Source: Trachythela sp. YZ-2020 | Lineage: Eukaryota; Cnidaria; Anthozoa; Malacalcyonacea; Clavulariidae | Length of the DNA: 64,000 nucleotides | Assembly: GCA_016169945.1 (NCBI GenBank) | Contig: JADLSH010000164.1 | Coordinates: 1,116,001 to 1,180,000, forward strand | Reading direction: 5' to 3' | Part shown: positions 12,041 to 24,589 of the stretch, piece after piece | Numbering within the stretch: the first letter of the stretch is position 1 | Layout of the letters: the number at the start of each line of letters is the position of its first letter | The notes under the pieces: generated by a model | The model's input: the letters and a program-made list of their open reading frames with translations, nothing else | The model's database searches: none | What the model was told of the DNA's origin: nothing | Translations under genes and position numbers: made by a program

Positions 12041-12640
12041 ATTGACTTTCATGATGTAACCTTCAATCTGCGCGACGAGAAGTACCTTCCTTATAGAAAA
12101 CCAAACAACGATCCATTGTTGGATCGCTCCAACCATCCGCCCTCTATCATCAAACAACTACCAGCTTCGATTAATCGACGAATTACGTCCCTATCATCCG
12201 ATAAAGCAGTTTTTGACTCCGTTGCAGACACCTACCAAACAGCTCTCCTTCAAAGCAACTACCATACCAAACTTGAACACTCTCCTGACCAAACACCCAA
12301 CACAACCAGCCAGAAGAGAAAACGGCAAAGAAATATAATCTGGTTTAATCCACCATTTAGCAAAAACGTACGTTCAAACATTGGCCGAGATTTCCTGCGA
12401 CTTGTTGATAAGTATTTTCCAGAAACAAACGCTCATCATAAGATCTTTAATCGAAACACCATCAAAGTTAGCTATAGCTGCATGGACAACGTAAAAAATG
12501 CGATTTCCAGTCACAACAAATGTATCCTATCCAAAGCCAAACCAGACGCACATGAAAGCAAAAGTAACAACTGTAATTGTAATACCCCTAGCTCCAACGA
12601 CACATTGGGCAAGGAAATTGATCGAAAACTCGCAAAGATT
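12041..12640 (+). pseudogene. Penelope-like element, linker fragment
   Basis: The plus-strand frame begins at DVTFNLRDEKYLPYRKPNND and continues through SNHPPSIIKQLPASIN, RQRNIIWFNPPFSKNV and KIFNRNTIKVSYSCM. This is the conserved segment between the reverse transcriptase and the GIY-YIG nuclease of Penelope-like proteins. Nothing upstream (RT) or downstream (nuclease) is present in this copy. Bases 12100-12310 are an inverted repeat of 11400-11605 in the neighbouring minus-strand copy. Confidence 0.8.
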
Positions 12641-13107
12641 TGAAAGTTTAAAATTCTATTTTTTTACAAAAACTTTACGCAATGGCTATATGTTACAAGA
12701 AGGGAATTTACAGCAAGTTTTAAGGGCAAAAAAGAAGAGGATTTTCAAGAGTTCAACACAGAAAATTTGGTCCAAAACGAAAGGGAATGTCTCGGCGTTT
12801 TTGGTCCAGTTCTTGTCGAAATCCATTCGCGAGCTTTTGAGCCGAATTAATTCATGCCCTTTCCAAAATCGGTATTTAGCAGCTATTTCGGACCCAATGT
12901 TCACTTATTTATCATGAAATCGTTTTAATAGAAGACTTTTAATAATACTCATGGGATATTTCGTTATTTTGTGAAATAAAAGCTATATCTTTGAGGTGTT
13001 TATCTTTTCAAAAGTACACATGCGAAAATATGGAAGCTACGTGTTTACTCCCGTCTGAAAAGCAACCAGATATTGAGGACCTTATTTCATCATTTTACAG
13101 CAATATA

Positions 13108-13740
13108 CCGGGTGTCCCAAAAAAAACTGGACAGTGTTTGATTTCATGTAACGTAAAAACTATAAAAGGTATTGCACTGAACTAAAAATCATTCTATTCA
13201 GAAAGGGCTAACTTAGATTTTAGTATATAACACTTGAATTTACATGCAAAATTGAGCGAGATACAACTGTTTGAATTTGGAATGCGTTTTAGGAATTGGT
13301 AAAAACCCGGTAAAAAGTGGCTAATTAAACTAATTTGAAACATTGCCTCTGAGATTATTTTCTAGCAAATTTACTCTTTTGTTGGTCTTGTTAATTAAAT
13401 ACGTGTGAATAAAAATTAAGTAATACTGTACAATAATTCATGTTGATATCAAAAATTGGTTCATGCATTCCTTTTACCAAAAATAAATATTTATTATTTA
13501 ACAGGTATAACTACATCGGTAATTATAAGGCTGTTTTATGCTAATTTTTGGCATTTTCAAAAACGGTAGTTCAGCGTTCAAACATCAATAGCGCAGTCGA
13601 TATTGTACGTAAATTCAAGTGTTATATATAAAAATCTACGTTAGCCCTTTCTGCATAGAATGGTCTTTATTTCAGTGCAATACCTTTTATAGTTTTTACG
13701 TCACATTAAATCAAACACTGTCCAGTTTTTTTTGGGAGTA
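13108..13740. mobile_element. MITE with about 135-bp terminal inverted repeats
   Basis: The left arm from GGTGTCCCAAAAAAAACTGG (about 13110-13245) is mirrored at 13605-13737. The middle is AT-rich and non-coding. The right terminus lacks the GGTGT bases, so that end is slightly eroded. A TA precedes the left end, which fits a Tc1/mariner-type insertion, but the family is not certain. Confidence 0.8.
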
Positions 13741-15030
13741 TGAAGATTGTATTTTTACACGATTGTTCTCTTTTACGACCTATTTCAAACTGAAAAATGT
13801 GCTTGCTTTTAGAGCCAGATTTCAAAAAGAAGCCGGCTGTCTGCCATTATCTTGTCTTATGGGTAGACTACAGATGCGCAAAAATTTTTGGGCACAAAAA
13901 AATCGCTGTTTTCTCAACATAAACACAAGAAAATTGAGCTAAAGTTCTTACCTGGTGTAAAGTTAAGATATTTTTCACTTTGTGGATGACTTTTAGTGCT
14001 TTGAGTAGAGAAATGAACAGCTTTTTGTTTTGTCACCGCAAATTGCGTTTGAATATGTCGGTTGTCGAAGTCTGGTTTAAAAACACCTCCCCAAATGCCC
14101 GCTTTTCTCACTCTTTTCATCCTTTGTTTATATTAAAACAGATAAATTCTTGTACTATTTGTTTTATCAAATATATTTGTGTGAATTTAAAACTTCGGGG
14201 AGGTACAATCACTGCGTTTTGGCTTATAGATGTTGTGAACAACAACCTACTCTTCTCCATTTTATGTTGTAAACATGAGGTCCTGGACTAGGCTCAAGAT
14301 AATTTATTTTAATTTTTGATCATTTTCTAATTTATATCCTAAAAGATGAAAATTAGTTTTAATAAAAATATGTACCAACCCAGCAATTTAATTTTTTTTT
14401 GCCATTTATATAGGGTTATGGAGATATTGCCCTTCAGATATTAGGTGTCATGAGGGGCAAAATGTTAGTAGTATAAAATTTACCCAAACCAAAAATTCTC
14501 ACTCAAAAATATTAATTATCTATTTACGAATGCAAGCTCATTTAAACTAAATTAGGTCAATTATATATCACTCTTGTCTGATTCGAAAAATCAGAAAGTT
14601 TTATAGAAATGTTTTTGAGATATTGCCAATTTTATGATTGCCCACAAATTCAATGAAGATTTCGCCATATTGCTTGCCAGTTAAAGGGGTAGAAATGTTG
14701 CAACAGTCTGCCAGTTAATGAGTTAAGTAGCAAAAATTATACTGTTTTAAGATAATATAAATATATATATATATATAGACAAGTATCAAGTTTAGAATCA
14801 TGTATGAACAGAGTGCTCAATACCGAGGTAGAGGGAATATAACATAAAAGACAAACTAGGTTACTTCATTTAAACTTTTATTCACTACAAAATTGTTTCG
14901 TGTGGTAAGCTTCGCTTACCATGTCAGGTGAATGTCGCGTTTGTTGTTATGCTTAGGAATACTATATACATGTTTGACGTCATTAAAAGGATAGGATACC
15001 TACAATTACAGTGTTATATATATACAAGCT
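13741..15030. other. no gene seen
   Basis: Short open frames only. Near 14700 a string like CCAGTTAATGAGTTAA resembles the TTAA-type ends seen at 43194 and 59735, but no partner end was found. From about 14760 the sequence is probably the 3' region of the Penelope fragment that follows (AGAGTGCTCAATACC and a TA run). Confidence 0.4.
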
Positions 15031-15032
15031 TG

Positions 15033-15551
15033 TTAATTATTACTAAGTATAAATTTATTTCGGTGTCTACAGGTCGACAATAGTTCGTTTCTAGAGTTCA
15101 ATGAACTTAGCTCTGGGTAGTATATAATTATGAATTTTTCATGTAAGCATAGGTTGCATCTTTTGGTTTTATTCGAGTAACTGTTACATTTCTTCATGAT
15201 TTTCCACTGAATTGAATAGGGAGTGTCAGATTCTTTCAAATTCCAGATGTATTTGCTAAGTTCGGTAGCGCGTTTGTGTTTTACGTTTCGGAATGAATTT
15301 GTATGATTATTGTATCTCGTCTTAAATTCGCCCCCGGTGTGTCCGACATAAGTCTTTATCTCGTTTGTGTCTTCTCTCGTTACAGTAGCTTGGTATGCTA
15401 CGCTTTCTGTTAGGCATTTACCAGAGAGGGGACAGGAATTTTTCTGGCGGCAATTGCACTCTTTGCTGGTTTCAGTGTTCGTTTGGGCTGGTGGTTTAGT
15501 GAGCACAGCTTTATAGTGGGCTGTGAAATGAGGGTGAAATATAATGGCCAT
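15033..15551 (-). pseudogene. Penelope-like element, GIY-YIG nuclease domain
   Basis: The 172-codon open frame carries the C-terminal endonuclease of a Penelope-like protein: Cys-rich CNCRQKNSCPLSGKC, then YQATVT, TYVGHTGGEFKTRYNNH, TELSKYIWNLK, and a final KRCNLCLHEKF. In the family the nuclease motif normally reads YIG; here it is YVG. The reverse transcriptase is absent upstream, so this is a 5'-truncated copy whose remaining frame is intact. The ATG at 15551 is only the first one available. The 3' end lies toward lower coordinates. Confidence 0.85.
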
Positions 15552-16217
15552 TGAACGCCATTAGGTTTAAGTTTTTTACCCTGGCTTCCAGCCAGCATGC
15601 ATGCAGCCATCATATATACTATGTCAAAACTGGAATAATCAAATTCACATAATACTTTAGCAAGATTTTGCACACTAATAAATTTGAGATTTGCAAGAAA
15701 ATTACTTCTTGCGACCTTTATATACTCACATTCCCTACTCGATATATACGTTACCTACTTTTCGAAAAAAGATTTTCATATTCATTAACCATGATGGAAT
15801 TAAGCGTTCAAATGGCTTATAATGTTGTGTTGACAGATACATAACATCTGTCTCGTTTTTGTAATTTTATCCTATATATTTTGTAGCCATAAACGGCAAA
15901 AAGCTAAAGTGAACCTTCAGAGTCAGTAGGCTGCATGGTATCTGTAGACGTTCGACTTTTATACCAGGAATACGGATAGTGTTTGCATTTCTTGAGATTA
16001 ATTAAAACACCAGCTGCTCTGTATATGGTAACAAAAAGGGGTGATTTGTGAAGCTCAGTATCGATTCAGTGATACAGAGGCAAGAAACACTGTTCGTTGC
16101 CAGAGTAAACTAACACATTAACAGCAAAGTTCGAGCATCAGAATGAGTAATGTATAAACAGTAGAACGAAAGGAAAAGTTGTTTTTAATAACTAGGGCAT
16201 AAAATATGACCAGGGAT

Positions 16218-16276
16218 CTAATCGTGACAAAGTATTACCTGATCGTGACAAAATATTACCTGATCGTGACAAAATT
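16218..16276. repeat. three-copy 21-bp tandem repeat
   Basis: The unit ATCGTGACAAARTATTACCTG starts at about 16220, 16242 and 16263; the third copy is partial. The flanks (15680-16740) show no gene that I can support. Confidence 0.8.
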
Positions 16277-16747
16277 GCGCATTATCGGGCAGGGGGCCCG
16301 TTACCTTAAGAGGTTTGAAAAATTCATAAACATTTTTTTGCATAGAAATCATCATTAGTATGTGTAGAATGTTGTGAAAACAAAATTGCAGCTGAAACGA
16401 CATTCCTTTCTCTCAAAATTGCATTTTTTTGAAAGGTTACACAACTATCTTTACCGTTGCCATGGAAACGCATTTATATTTACTGTTTGTTTTGTCGGTT
16501 TTCTTGGTTGTTTGTGGGCGTTTTAATTTTTTTAGCTATTTATGATAGCCCACAACATAAGGGACTGGTAACGATGTTAAGACCATATGTCACTAAGCCA
16601 TAGAACACCACATTTTCTTTCTTGTTTGAGAAAATAGCTATCAACACTGAGAATACATCAAAGGTATATATGTTGACTGGGCTTTACTTTATTTTCTTGG
16701 TTATTTGTAACGGCAAATAGTCTCTTAGAGATTATTCTTTCTTGGCA

Positions 16748-18847
16748 ATGCCGAAAGTGTCCTCAAAGAAGCGATGTTGTGGTGAAAATCGCTGGAATAC
16801 TTTGAGCCCTAGCAGCTCTTCTGAACCTGCTTCATCCTCAACATCGACGCCATGTGGCTCAACACCAGTCAATGCAACTGCGTCTGTACGAAAGATAACG
16901 AGCCAAAAGAACGATAGAAGAGAAGATTTCGATGGAGAGTATGGTTATAGGCTGATTGAACTTTCAAATTTAGAATGTCTTTGCATAATTGTGAATCAGG
17001 GGGAGAGTTGAAAGTCACTGATGATGAGGCTCAAAGATATGGAAATAGTGCTGTTATAATCATTGAGTGCTCTAAGTGTGACACCAAAATTGAACTCCAA
17101 ACTTCTGGAAGCCACAACCAGGGATGGAACCCCAAACATTCCATGGACATCAATCGACGAATGGTTTACTCTGCACTGGAAATGGGAATGGGGAGAGATG
17201 GAATGTCGGTTATGTGTGATATTTTCAACATGCCTCCGCCTTGCCAGAGTAATGCTTGGAACAACCATGTGACAGCACTTTATGAAGCCCACAAGAAAGC
17301 TGTTTCTGAGCAGTTACAGAAAGCAAGGGATAAAGTCTTCTCACACCACAATGAAAATGAGTCGGATGTTGCAGACATTGCTGTCAGTTATGACGGCAAA
17401 TGGTCCAAACGAGGGTACACAGCAAACTTTGGAATCGGTTTTGTTATTTCTGCTGAAACTGGTGAGGTACTTGATTACGACTTTGAATCCAAGATATGCA
17501 GAGAATGTTTGATAGCTAAGAATGATCTGGGTGAAGATTCCCCTGAATTTGATATCTGGTTCCGTGGTCACCAGGATCAATGTACCCAAACTCACACTGG
17601 TTCAAGTGGATCAATGGAAGTGCTCTATCGCCAAGAAGATATGGGAGCGGTCGAAGGACAGCAATCTGCACTATACGTTTATGATCAGTGATGGTGACAG
17701 TAAGGCGTATGGTAGTATCTGGGATACATATGGTAGCTGTGCCGATTGTGAGAAATGGGAAAACACCGACAAGCGTTCAGCAGAGTATAAGAAATGGCGT
17801 GAATCGAAGAGCTATGAAGAATGGAAGGAAAGTCATGAGAGTGGAAAGGCGGATTGTTCAAGGGTGACAAAGTTGGATTGTGTTGGGCATGTCCAGAAGA
17901 GAATGGGGACACATTTACTGGAATTGGGAAGAAAGCAAGCAAACTGAAGGATGGGAAATCGGTGAAGAGGAGCAAGCATAGACTAACGGACAAAGTGATA
18001 GATAAGCTCCAAACATACTATGGCAATGCAATCAGAGCAAATGTCAAGCCTGGGAAATTAACTGCATAAGAACAAAAGGATCAAATATCCATGATGCAAC
18101 AGGCTATAATGGCAGTTCTATTCCTGATAACAAGCATAGGAACCAGAAACTCCAAAAAAACTGGATCTAAATGATGGTCCTTTCTCTGAAGCTTTCCTTA
18201 TTTTTTATAAGAGCACCAACTATCTGGTCTTGACGGACAAAATTTATGTCGCTCTTACAAAAAAGAAGGAAAGCTTCAGAGAAAGGACCATAATTTAGAT
18301 CCAGTTTTCTTGGAGTTTCTGCTTCCTGAATTCAAGCGTCTCAGCCAGTATTCTCTTTTGTTTCGGTGCCTTCCGGGTTATTCACAGAATGTCAACGAAA
18401 GCTTGAACGGTCTTGTATGGAACCACGCCGAAACACCGGTTCAAAGGGCCTCATGTTATTGAAATTGCAGCCATGTCAGCTATACTGGCTTTCAATTGTG
18501 GGTCTGCATCAAGACAAGATGTCATGAAGGCTGCTAACATCCGTGGTGGTGAGTTCACGCTGGAAGGCTGCAAGAACAAAGATGCGACTAGGATGAGGCA
18601 CTCCATCAAGAAGGCAAACTCAAAAGAAAAGGTAAGAAGAAGGAAAATCAGAGAGGCCAAGCTGGCAGCAAACCAAGAGAAAGGTGAATCCTCTTATGCC
18701 AGTGGGAAATTCAATGATGTTGATCCGCTTGATTTTGTTACATCTTCTGATGATGATGATTTTCCATTAGCCAGACTTTTGGAGAACATTGATTCCGAGG
18801 ACAGTGATGATGTCCCATTGGCACATTACATCAGCAAAGGACAATAA
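16748..18847 (+). pseudogene. Mutator-like transposase, broken
   Basis: A transposase of the Mutator-like type (the family with INRRMVYSALEMGMGRDG) is spread over at least four frames. The Ser-rich N-terminus (16748-16990) shifts at about 16990 to a frame with a conserved NMPPPCQSNAWNNH and SYDGKWSKRGYTANFG...ISAETGEVLDYDF (17375-17485). It shifts again near 17620 to MISDGDSKAYGS and LDCVGHVQKRMG (to 17915), then to KHRLTDKVIDKLQTYYGNAI (to 18069). After an inserted hairpin it resumes with RCLPGYSQNVNESLNGL (18365-18415), and a last frame (18413-18847) ends in an acidic tail. The Asp in SYDGKW and SDGDSK are candidate catalytic residues. The copy is inactive. Confidence 0.85.
18146..18319. 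repeat. 55-bp-arm hairpin inside the transposase
   Basis: Arms at about 18146-18200 and 18266-18319 are near-perfect inverted copies (GAAACTCC...AAGCTTTCCTT and its mirror), separated by about 65 bp. The right arm reads in frame into transposase sequence (LEFLLPEFKRL). The left arm therefore appears to be an inverted duplicate of coding sequence. Confidence 0.85.
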
Positions 18848-19510
18848 ATGTGACATTACAATATCCTTACACTGATATATGTTGGTTTTGGACAGGTATA
18901 TTATAGTAATACATCAGAAAACGCTTGTGCTATAATTTTAAATGGCGTTTTCTCAAAAACCGTATTTTGGTTAGCGGCCATCACTTAAATCCTAAAAACT
19001 TGAAAAGTATTTAACCAATCTTGCTGATTTTTTCTGAGATTGTTCTTTAGGTACTTTTGCACAAATTAATGGTTGCTGTTTACTCTCTGCTAAAAATTGA
19101 ATGTTGTATACCAAAATTGTTATTATTGAATAAGATCCTTACCTAATATTTGTTGCCATGGCAACAAAATAGAGTGTTACACCAAAAGCATCCATTATTT
19201 TGTTGATTGGGATGTAATCTATTATACAACTTAAATATATCAAGTTTTGATGCTTAGTTTTTTACCAGATAGACTTCAAATATGGACTAATTAAAAATTA
19301 ACTTTTTGGATTCGCAAGCTTCTTATACATATAAGTTTTTTCCTGGGAAGTCACCTGTGCTGATATTTGTGTAGACCATGTTATAAGCTTTAAAATGATA
19401 TATGGCATGTTGCATATACATCAAACCACAATGAGATAGAGCGACTAAGAACTACTAGGTTCGCGAACAAAAACATGAGGGACGAGGGTGCTTAATTTTT
19501 TTTAAATGAC
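18848..19510. other. no gene seen
   Basis: AT-rich sequence after the transposase stop. It contains TTGCCATGGCAACA (about 19155-19168), a short palindrome, but no clear element end. Confidence 0.4.
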
Positions 19511-20092
19511 TCAATCCAATCCTTTTCGCCTTCCCCAAAAACAGTGCAGTCGTTTCGCTGCTCAGCTGTTGTCAGTTCTTTTAAGAGCATAATGGCAAAG
19601 TAATCATTCGTTGTGTTCGCCTTCTTTTTTTCTGCATCTCTTGGAGCTGCTCCATGGAAAATTCTTTGACACCTAAAAACGTGCTACTGCCAGATATCTC
19701 GACGTTTCTGGAAGACTGAATTAGTGAAGGCAATTGTACAGCGCTAATGGAAACTGGAACACTTGTAACGCTTATGGAAGGTGTGTTGATTAGGCCATTA
19801 TTTTTGAGATACTCGATAATACTAATTTGGTTTTTCAAAACTTTGTTGATCTTTTGAGATATTCGTCTTGTAAGATCTCAACACTTGCAGAAGAATTCGT
19901 TGGCATTGCCTGACCAGGTAAAAGGTTTGGAATTTCACAAGTTAGAGAAGAAATGTCAGCTGCAGGGTTAGACATAGGGCTGAAAGAGGACATATTAACT
20001 GAAGAAGCATATGTGGTAGGCTGTGGCGTCGTTGTGCCACCGTAGGTGGTGAAAGGCAATGACATGTTTGGGGTATGTGAATCAAAAGACAT
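19508..20092 (-). pseudogene. Ser/Thr/Pro-rich ORF, frameshifted, unknown
   Basis: From ATG at 20092 the frame starts MSFDSHTPNMSLPF and is rich in Ser, Thr and Pro. At about 19837 it overlaps a second frame (NQISIIEYLKNNGLINT). Near 19630 the likely coding sequence shifts again to EKKKANTTNDYF...KDWIESFKK with a stop near 19508. Two shifts suggest a decayed gene or poor sequence. The 5' flank (20120-20310) is shared, inverted, with 25410-25560, so the locus belongs to a repeated family. I recognise no domain. Confidence 0.45.
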
Positions 20093-20119
20093 GTAGCAAA
20101 TACAACATCCATGAAACTA

Positions 20120-20310
20120 TCAGGCACTGGTAGCAGTAGAACTGGTCAGAAGTTGGAAATCAGTCTCAGAGTTAACACAAGATGTTGCAGTTATATCACA
20201 GAATAGACATGGGCAGAAACTTCACTCTGTGGTAAAAAGTGTGCCAGAATGTCAGCCGACTTCCGGTGTGGCCGCCATGTTGAAAGCAACCAAGCCAGAG
20301 GAAATTTTAT
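20120..20310 (-). repeat. dispersed 5'-flank repeat, copy 1
   Basis: On the minus strand this reads GGTTGCTTTCAACATGGCGGCC..., then GAAGTTTCTGCCCATGTCTATTCTGTG. A diverged plus-strand copy is at 25410-25560. It directly precedes the ORF that starts at 20092 and may be its promoter or leader. Confidence 0.6.
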
Positions 20311-20787
20311 AGGGGTCAGTATGGCGGAATACGAAATAGAGCCACTAAAAGTGCTCTAGCTTTTTATGTATCCAAGCGAAACTCAGGATACTGTGAAATA
20401 TTAATTGTGGAATTTGGCCATTGTCATACATTGTCATACAAGTTATATAGCTTCTGTGAGCTTAGTCATCACCATACAATATGTTTTGAGTGATATTTCA
20501 CGGTGTAGAAAAGGATTAAGAACGTACACGCCATGAGCAATGAAGGAAATAAACTAGTTCATAGAACCTTCTGTGAATCTGTGATAAAGCTTTGATGGTA
20601 CTCACCAAGAGCAATTAAATATTAACTTGCCATATTGGCCTGCAATGGTTTAATATAAAAGAATACTGCGATATGAAAGAAATTACTGTCTACTTTGTCT
20701 TCAAAAATAAATTTGGGGGATAATATCTTGACTTGAACCTATTAAAATCCTTTGGCTGTGGCTTTACGAATTTGGTATCATAATATG

Positions 20788-21966
20788 AGGGGGGGGGGCG
20801 GTGGGTGAGAAAACTCTTTTTCTAGAGACTGCCACCACCAGCAAGATATTAGAGAGTTTGGCAACCGAGAACGGCAACAGCAACGACAATGGCAAAGTGC
20901 TCGTCAGCAATAGCATTGATCCTCAAAGACAAAGGCGAATGTAAATTACATGGTCTTGAGCATTGTAAAATGCTGTAGATGTTGAAACTGCTACGTTATT
21001 TGCATCATTTTCACGGGGTATGACCACAGCAACAGTTAATTCGTTCGATATCATATGGGGTATTCGATGTGATTGCTTGCTATTTAAGGGTTGTTTATGA
21101 GAAAGAGGAATATTTAAAGAGGCAAATTAAGTGTGGTAACATATACTTTGGCTCAAATAAAACAACATCGTTGTCGTTGCCCTTCTCGGTTGCCAAACTC
21201 TCTATTTATTTTCAAGACACCTCCAAATTCCATATCGAATATTTCAGACCCCCCATTTCAAGCTTTACACAAGCTATTTTTTTAATAAACATATTACAGT
21301 CAATATTGTCACACATTAGATTGGGAGATTGTTCTGAGCAATTTGGAACCGATGCAAACAAATTGCAAAGTTAAATTCATGACCAGCTTTGTAAACAAAG
21401 CCTCTGATTGGCCACTAACAAAAAAGAAGCCAATCATATGCTCCGAGCATAGTTTGCCTGTTGCGACCCAATGTTTCAGATTAACCTGCAAAGCAGAAAA
21501 AAATTGCACTTTTATTTTTTACTCTACCTCGTGCCAGACGATTTTACTCTATACACACAAGACAATTTTACTTGTCGAAGAGACCCCTCTGGGTGAACAG
21601 CAGTGAGCTCTCTTTACCCATCAAGCCCAAAGCGGTCCTTTTATTATTTTATTCTGTCTTAAACCTTAATAACCACCAAGTCTAAAATACCATAATATGG
21701 GTAATACTAAACAGGAACATGTTACATCCACAAGAATTATGGACAGTGTGAAGTATGTATAGTGCATGTATATTGTATGTATATGAGTATGAAGTCATCC
21801 ATATTGCATCTATTGATGTATACTACATGGTCAATTTCTTGTCATATGGTTTCAGCAAAACACTTCAAGTAGCCCCCTGGGACATATTTTTGGGTTTGAG
21901 GCCACCCCCATTCAGGCTAAAAATAATAGAGACCACCCCCTTTTCTCACCCACCATCCCCCCTCCC
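20788..21966. mobile_element. candidate non-autonomous DNA element with G-rich ends
   Basis: The left end GGGGGG..GGTGGGTGAGAAAA is mirrored at about 21937-21966 (TTTTCTCACCCACCATCCCCC). A nested inverted pair lies inside (AGAGAGTTTGGCAACCGAGAA at about 20851 and its mirror near 21184-21206). At 21318-21440 it carries a string (TTCTGAGCAATTTGGAACCGATGCAAACAAATTGC, in pieces) also seen at 40160-40260. No coding. Confidence 0.45.
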
Positions 21967-22379
21967 ATTATTAATGACCGGTCCCTTATGACTGTTCATT
22001 GATATTGGAAAAATAGTTTTAAAGATCAATGCTTGGATCAATCAAGGGACCTAATTTACAAAACAGACAATGAAAGACCTGATTTATTTTTATGACAGTT
22101 TTAATTATAAATCTATGAGAAGATTATAATATACACTCTAGTTTTTAAGATTGTGTTAACAGTTTACTCTACAATGAAGGGGAAAATAATCTGAAGATGA
22201 GATTTTTTTTCTGTTACTCAAGTTTATGTTACATTTAGCACCAAGTATATTATTGTTGCTATCACCTTAGTTATTAAGAGTTGTTGGCAGAGTAATATAT
22301 CAGGCAATAAAACTGGTTTCAACTTGCAACAAAATCTGAATTTGGTGCCTGCAAATCATTTTTTTACAAAGGAAATCAA

Positions 22380-23775
22380 GTAAATGAAACTTTGACATCT
22401 AGTTTTTTTCTATTGTGTACAAGTTGTACAAGTCCAAAAATGTAAAAAAACATTTTAATTCTATTTTAGTTTGGTATGGTTCAAACTGGAATGCAAGATC
22501 TCAATCTCGTTTCACAGACTCTTATGCGAATTATATGTTTGAAATTTATTATATATTCAAGTTCATTTATATTTGTGCAACATACCTACCAACATACTTA
22601 TTGTTTGCTTTAAAATATGGCAGTTGATTTTTTTACTGTTTCAAATTGCTGCATTGACTTGTTGACTATTTTTCCATAAAATCAGAATCAATTAGAAACT
22701 TCCAAACCTCTATTGAGTACTGGACCTGTACAACCAATGTCGTACTCAAAGGGAAACTAGGTGTAATGACATAAATCTAACAAATGATTTAATCGTTCAA
22801 TTATTGGAGAATCAATATCAATGTATTTATAAATATTTTACTCTTTTCATACCTATACTTCTTACTAGCTGATATCTACACAGATTTTCCATTAGCAATT
22901 TTTTTGTGCGAAACGACTTTATTATTTCTTCGTCCAATTAGTTCCAGAATACCAAGTTGAAAACTCACAAAAAAATGAGCAAAGTCCTTGTGCAAAACTT
23001 TCATCCACAAAAATTCAGTACAACAGTACAAAAAGTCCAACAATCCAAAAAGTTCAACAATCTCAACACTGACACTAGTAAATGAAACTTTGACATCTAG
23101 TTTTTTTCTATTGTGTACAAGTTGTACAAGTCCAAAAATGTAAAAAAACATTTTAATTCTATTTTAGTTTGGTATGGTTCAAACTGGAATGCAAGATCTC
23201 AATCTCGTTTCACAGACTCTTATGCGAATTATATGTTTGAAATTTATTATATATTCAAGTTCATTTATATTTGTGCAACATACCTACCAACATACTTATT
23301 GTTTGCTTTAAAATATGGCAGTTGATTTTTTTACTGTTTCAAATTGCTGCATTGACTTGTTGACTATTTTTCCATAAAATCAGAATCAATTAGAAACTTC
23401 CAAACCTCTATTGAGTACTGGACCTGTACAACCAATGTCGTACTCAAAGGGAAACTAGGTGTAATGACATAAATCTAACAAATGATTTAATCGTTCAATT
23501 ATTGGAGAATCAATATCAATGTATTTATAAATATTTTACTCTTTTCATACCTATACTTCTTACTAGCTGATATCTACACAGATTTTCCATTAGCAATTTT
23601 TTTGTGCGAAACGACTTTATTATTTCTTCGTCCAATTAGTTCCAGAATACCAAGTTGAAAACTCACAAAAAAATGAGCAAAGTCCTTGTGCAAAACTTTC
23701 ATCCACAAAAATTCAGTACAACAGTACAAAAAGTCCAACAATCCAAAAAGTTCAACAATCTCAACACTGACACTA
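22380..23775. repeat. exact tandem duplication of 698 bp
   Basis: Bases 22380-23077 and 23078-23775 read the same throughout, apart from the junction. Copy 2 runs on into transposase coding sequence; copy 1 is cut within it (after NLNTDT). The lack of divergence means a very recent event or an assembly duplicate. Confidence 0.9.
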
Positions 23776-24330
23776 TAGAGAATTTCTTTGGTACCATAAG
23801 GCAGCAAGGAGGAAACAGTGACAACCCAACGCCATCACAATTCACCAGTGCCTTCAGGAAACTTTTTAGCTCCTTCCTTACATCGTCAGAAGGAAGTTGT
23901 GCAGCTGATTTTGATGAGCTCCTTGCAAATTTTGAAAAGAAGCCAAAAGCAAAGCCACTTGTCACCAAGCCCAACATGCCTCACACATTACAAATTGTAC
24001 CAACTGACTATAGGGATCAATGCAATGTTAACTCTGACATTGTTAAGGACAATGTCACTGCATATGTTGCCGGTTATGAAGATCCACACCTGCCCCACAT
24101 GTACAAATGCCATCCAATGTAATGACCTAGATGATAACAGGAAGCTGTTTTGTTTTTTCAAAGCCTTTGATCAAACAGAAAACACATTTGGAGGTCTTCA
24201 TGCTCCAACAAATTGCTTTCTGAACTACATCATGAAATGTATTTTTCAAAAACTTTTCAACTTACACAAAAAGCTTGACTGTTGGAAAAGATATTCTCAT
24301 GCTGCTCAAGAAAATACCCCTACCATTTAA
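23655..24330 (+). pseudogene. P-element/THAP9-type transposase, C-terminal fragment
   Basis: The frame 23655-24122 contains NTDTIENFFGTIRQQGGNSD (23758-23817), ADFDELLANFEKKPK and DNVTAYVAGY. The IENFFGTIR and YVAGY motifs mark the C-terminal part of P-type (THAP9-like) transposases. Coding then shifts to a frame with FFKAFDQTENTFGGLHAPTN and KCIFQKLFNLHKK (24150-24280). The N-terminal THAP finger and most of the RNase H-like fold are missing in this window. Dead copy; the 698-bp duplication lies immediately upstream and overlaps its start. Confidence 0.85.
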
Positions 24331-24589
24331 GTGCTGTGATGAATTTCCATTGGAATTTGTACAAACGTTTTTGAGGTTGCACATTTACTACAACTTGAAA
24401 TTTGCCAATCGTGAACTTTCCAGCACTAAAAAGGACAGAAATATTTGAAGGTAGCACATCTTTAACCATGCACACTATACAATATGCTACGTTGCCAAAA
24501 CATTTTACTTAACAGTAACTTCTACAAGCTATATTGCTTAAAATCTTTTACACCAGAGTACAGAAGAACTGAACTGTAAGATAGACTGG

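Noticed and set aside
12498..12917. 139-codon plus-strand frame
   Set aside because: The first part overlaps Penelope coding in another frame, and the rest shows no protein-like pattern.
16218..16276. Evenly spaced repeats, considered as a CRISPR array
   Set aside because: Units are contiguous without spacers and the genome is eukaryotic.
22876..23151. Minus-strand frame over the 698-bp repeat
   Set aside because: It is antisense to P-type transposase sequence and repeats exactly in the second copy.
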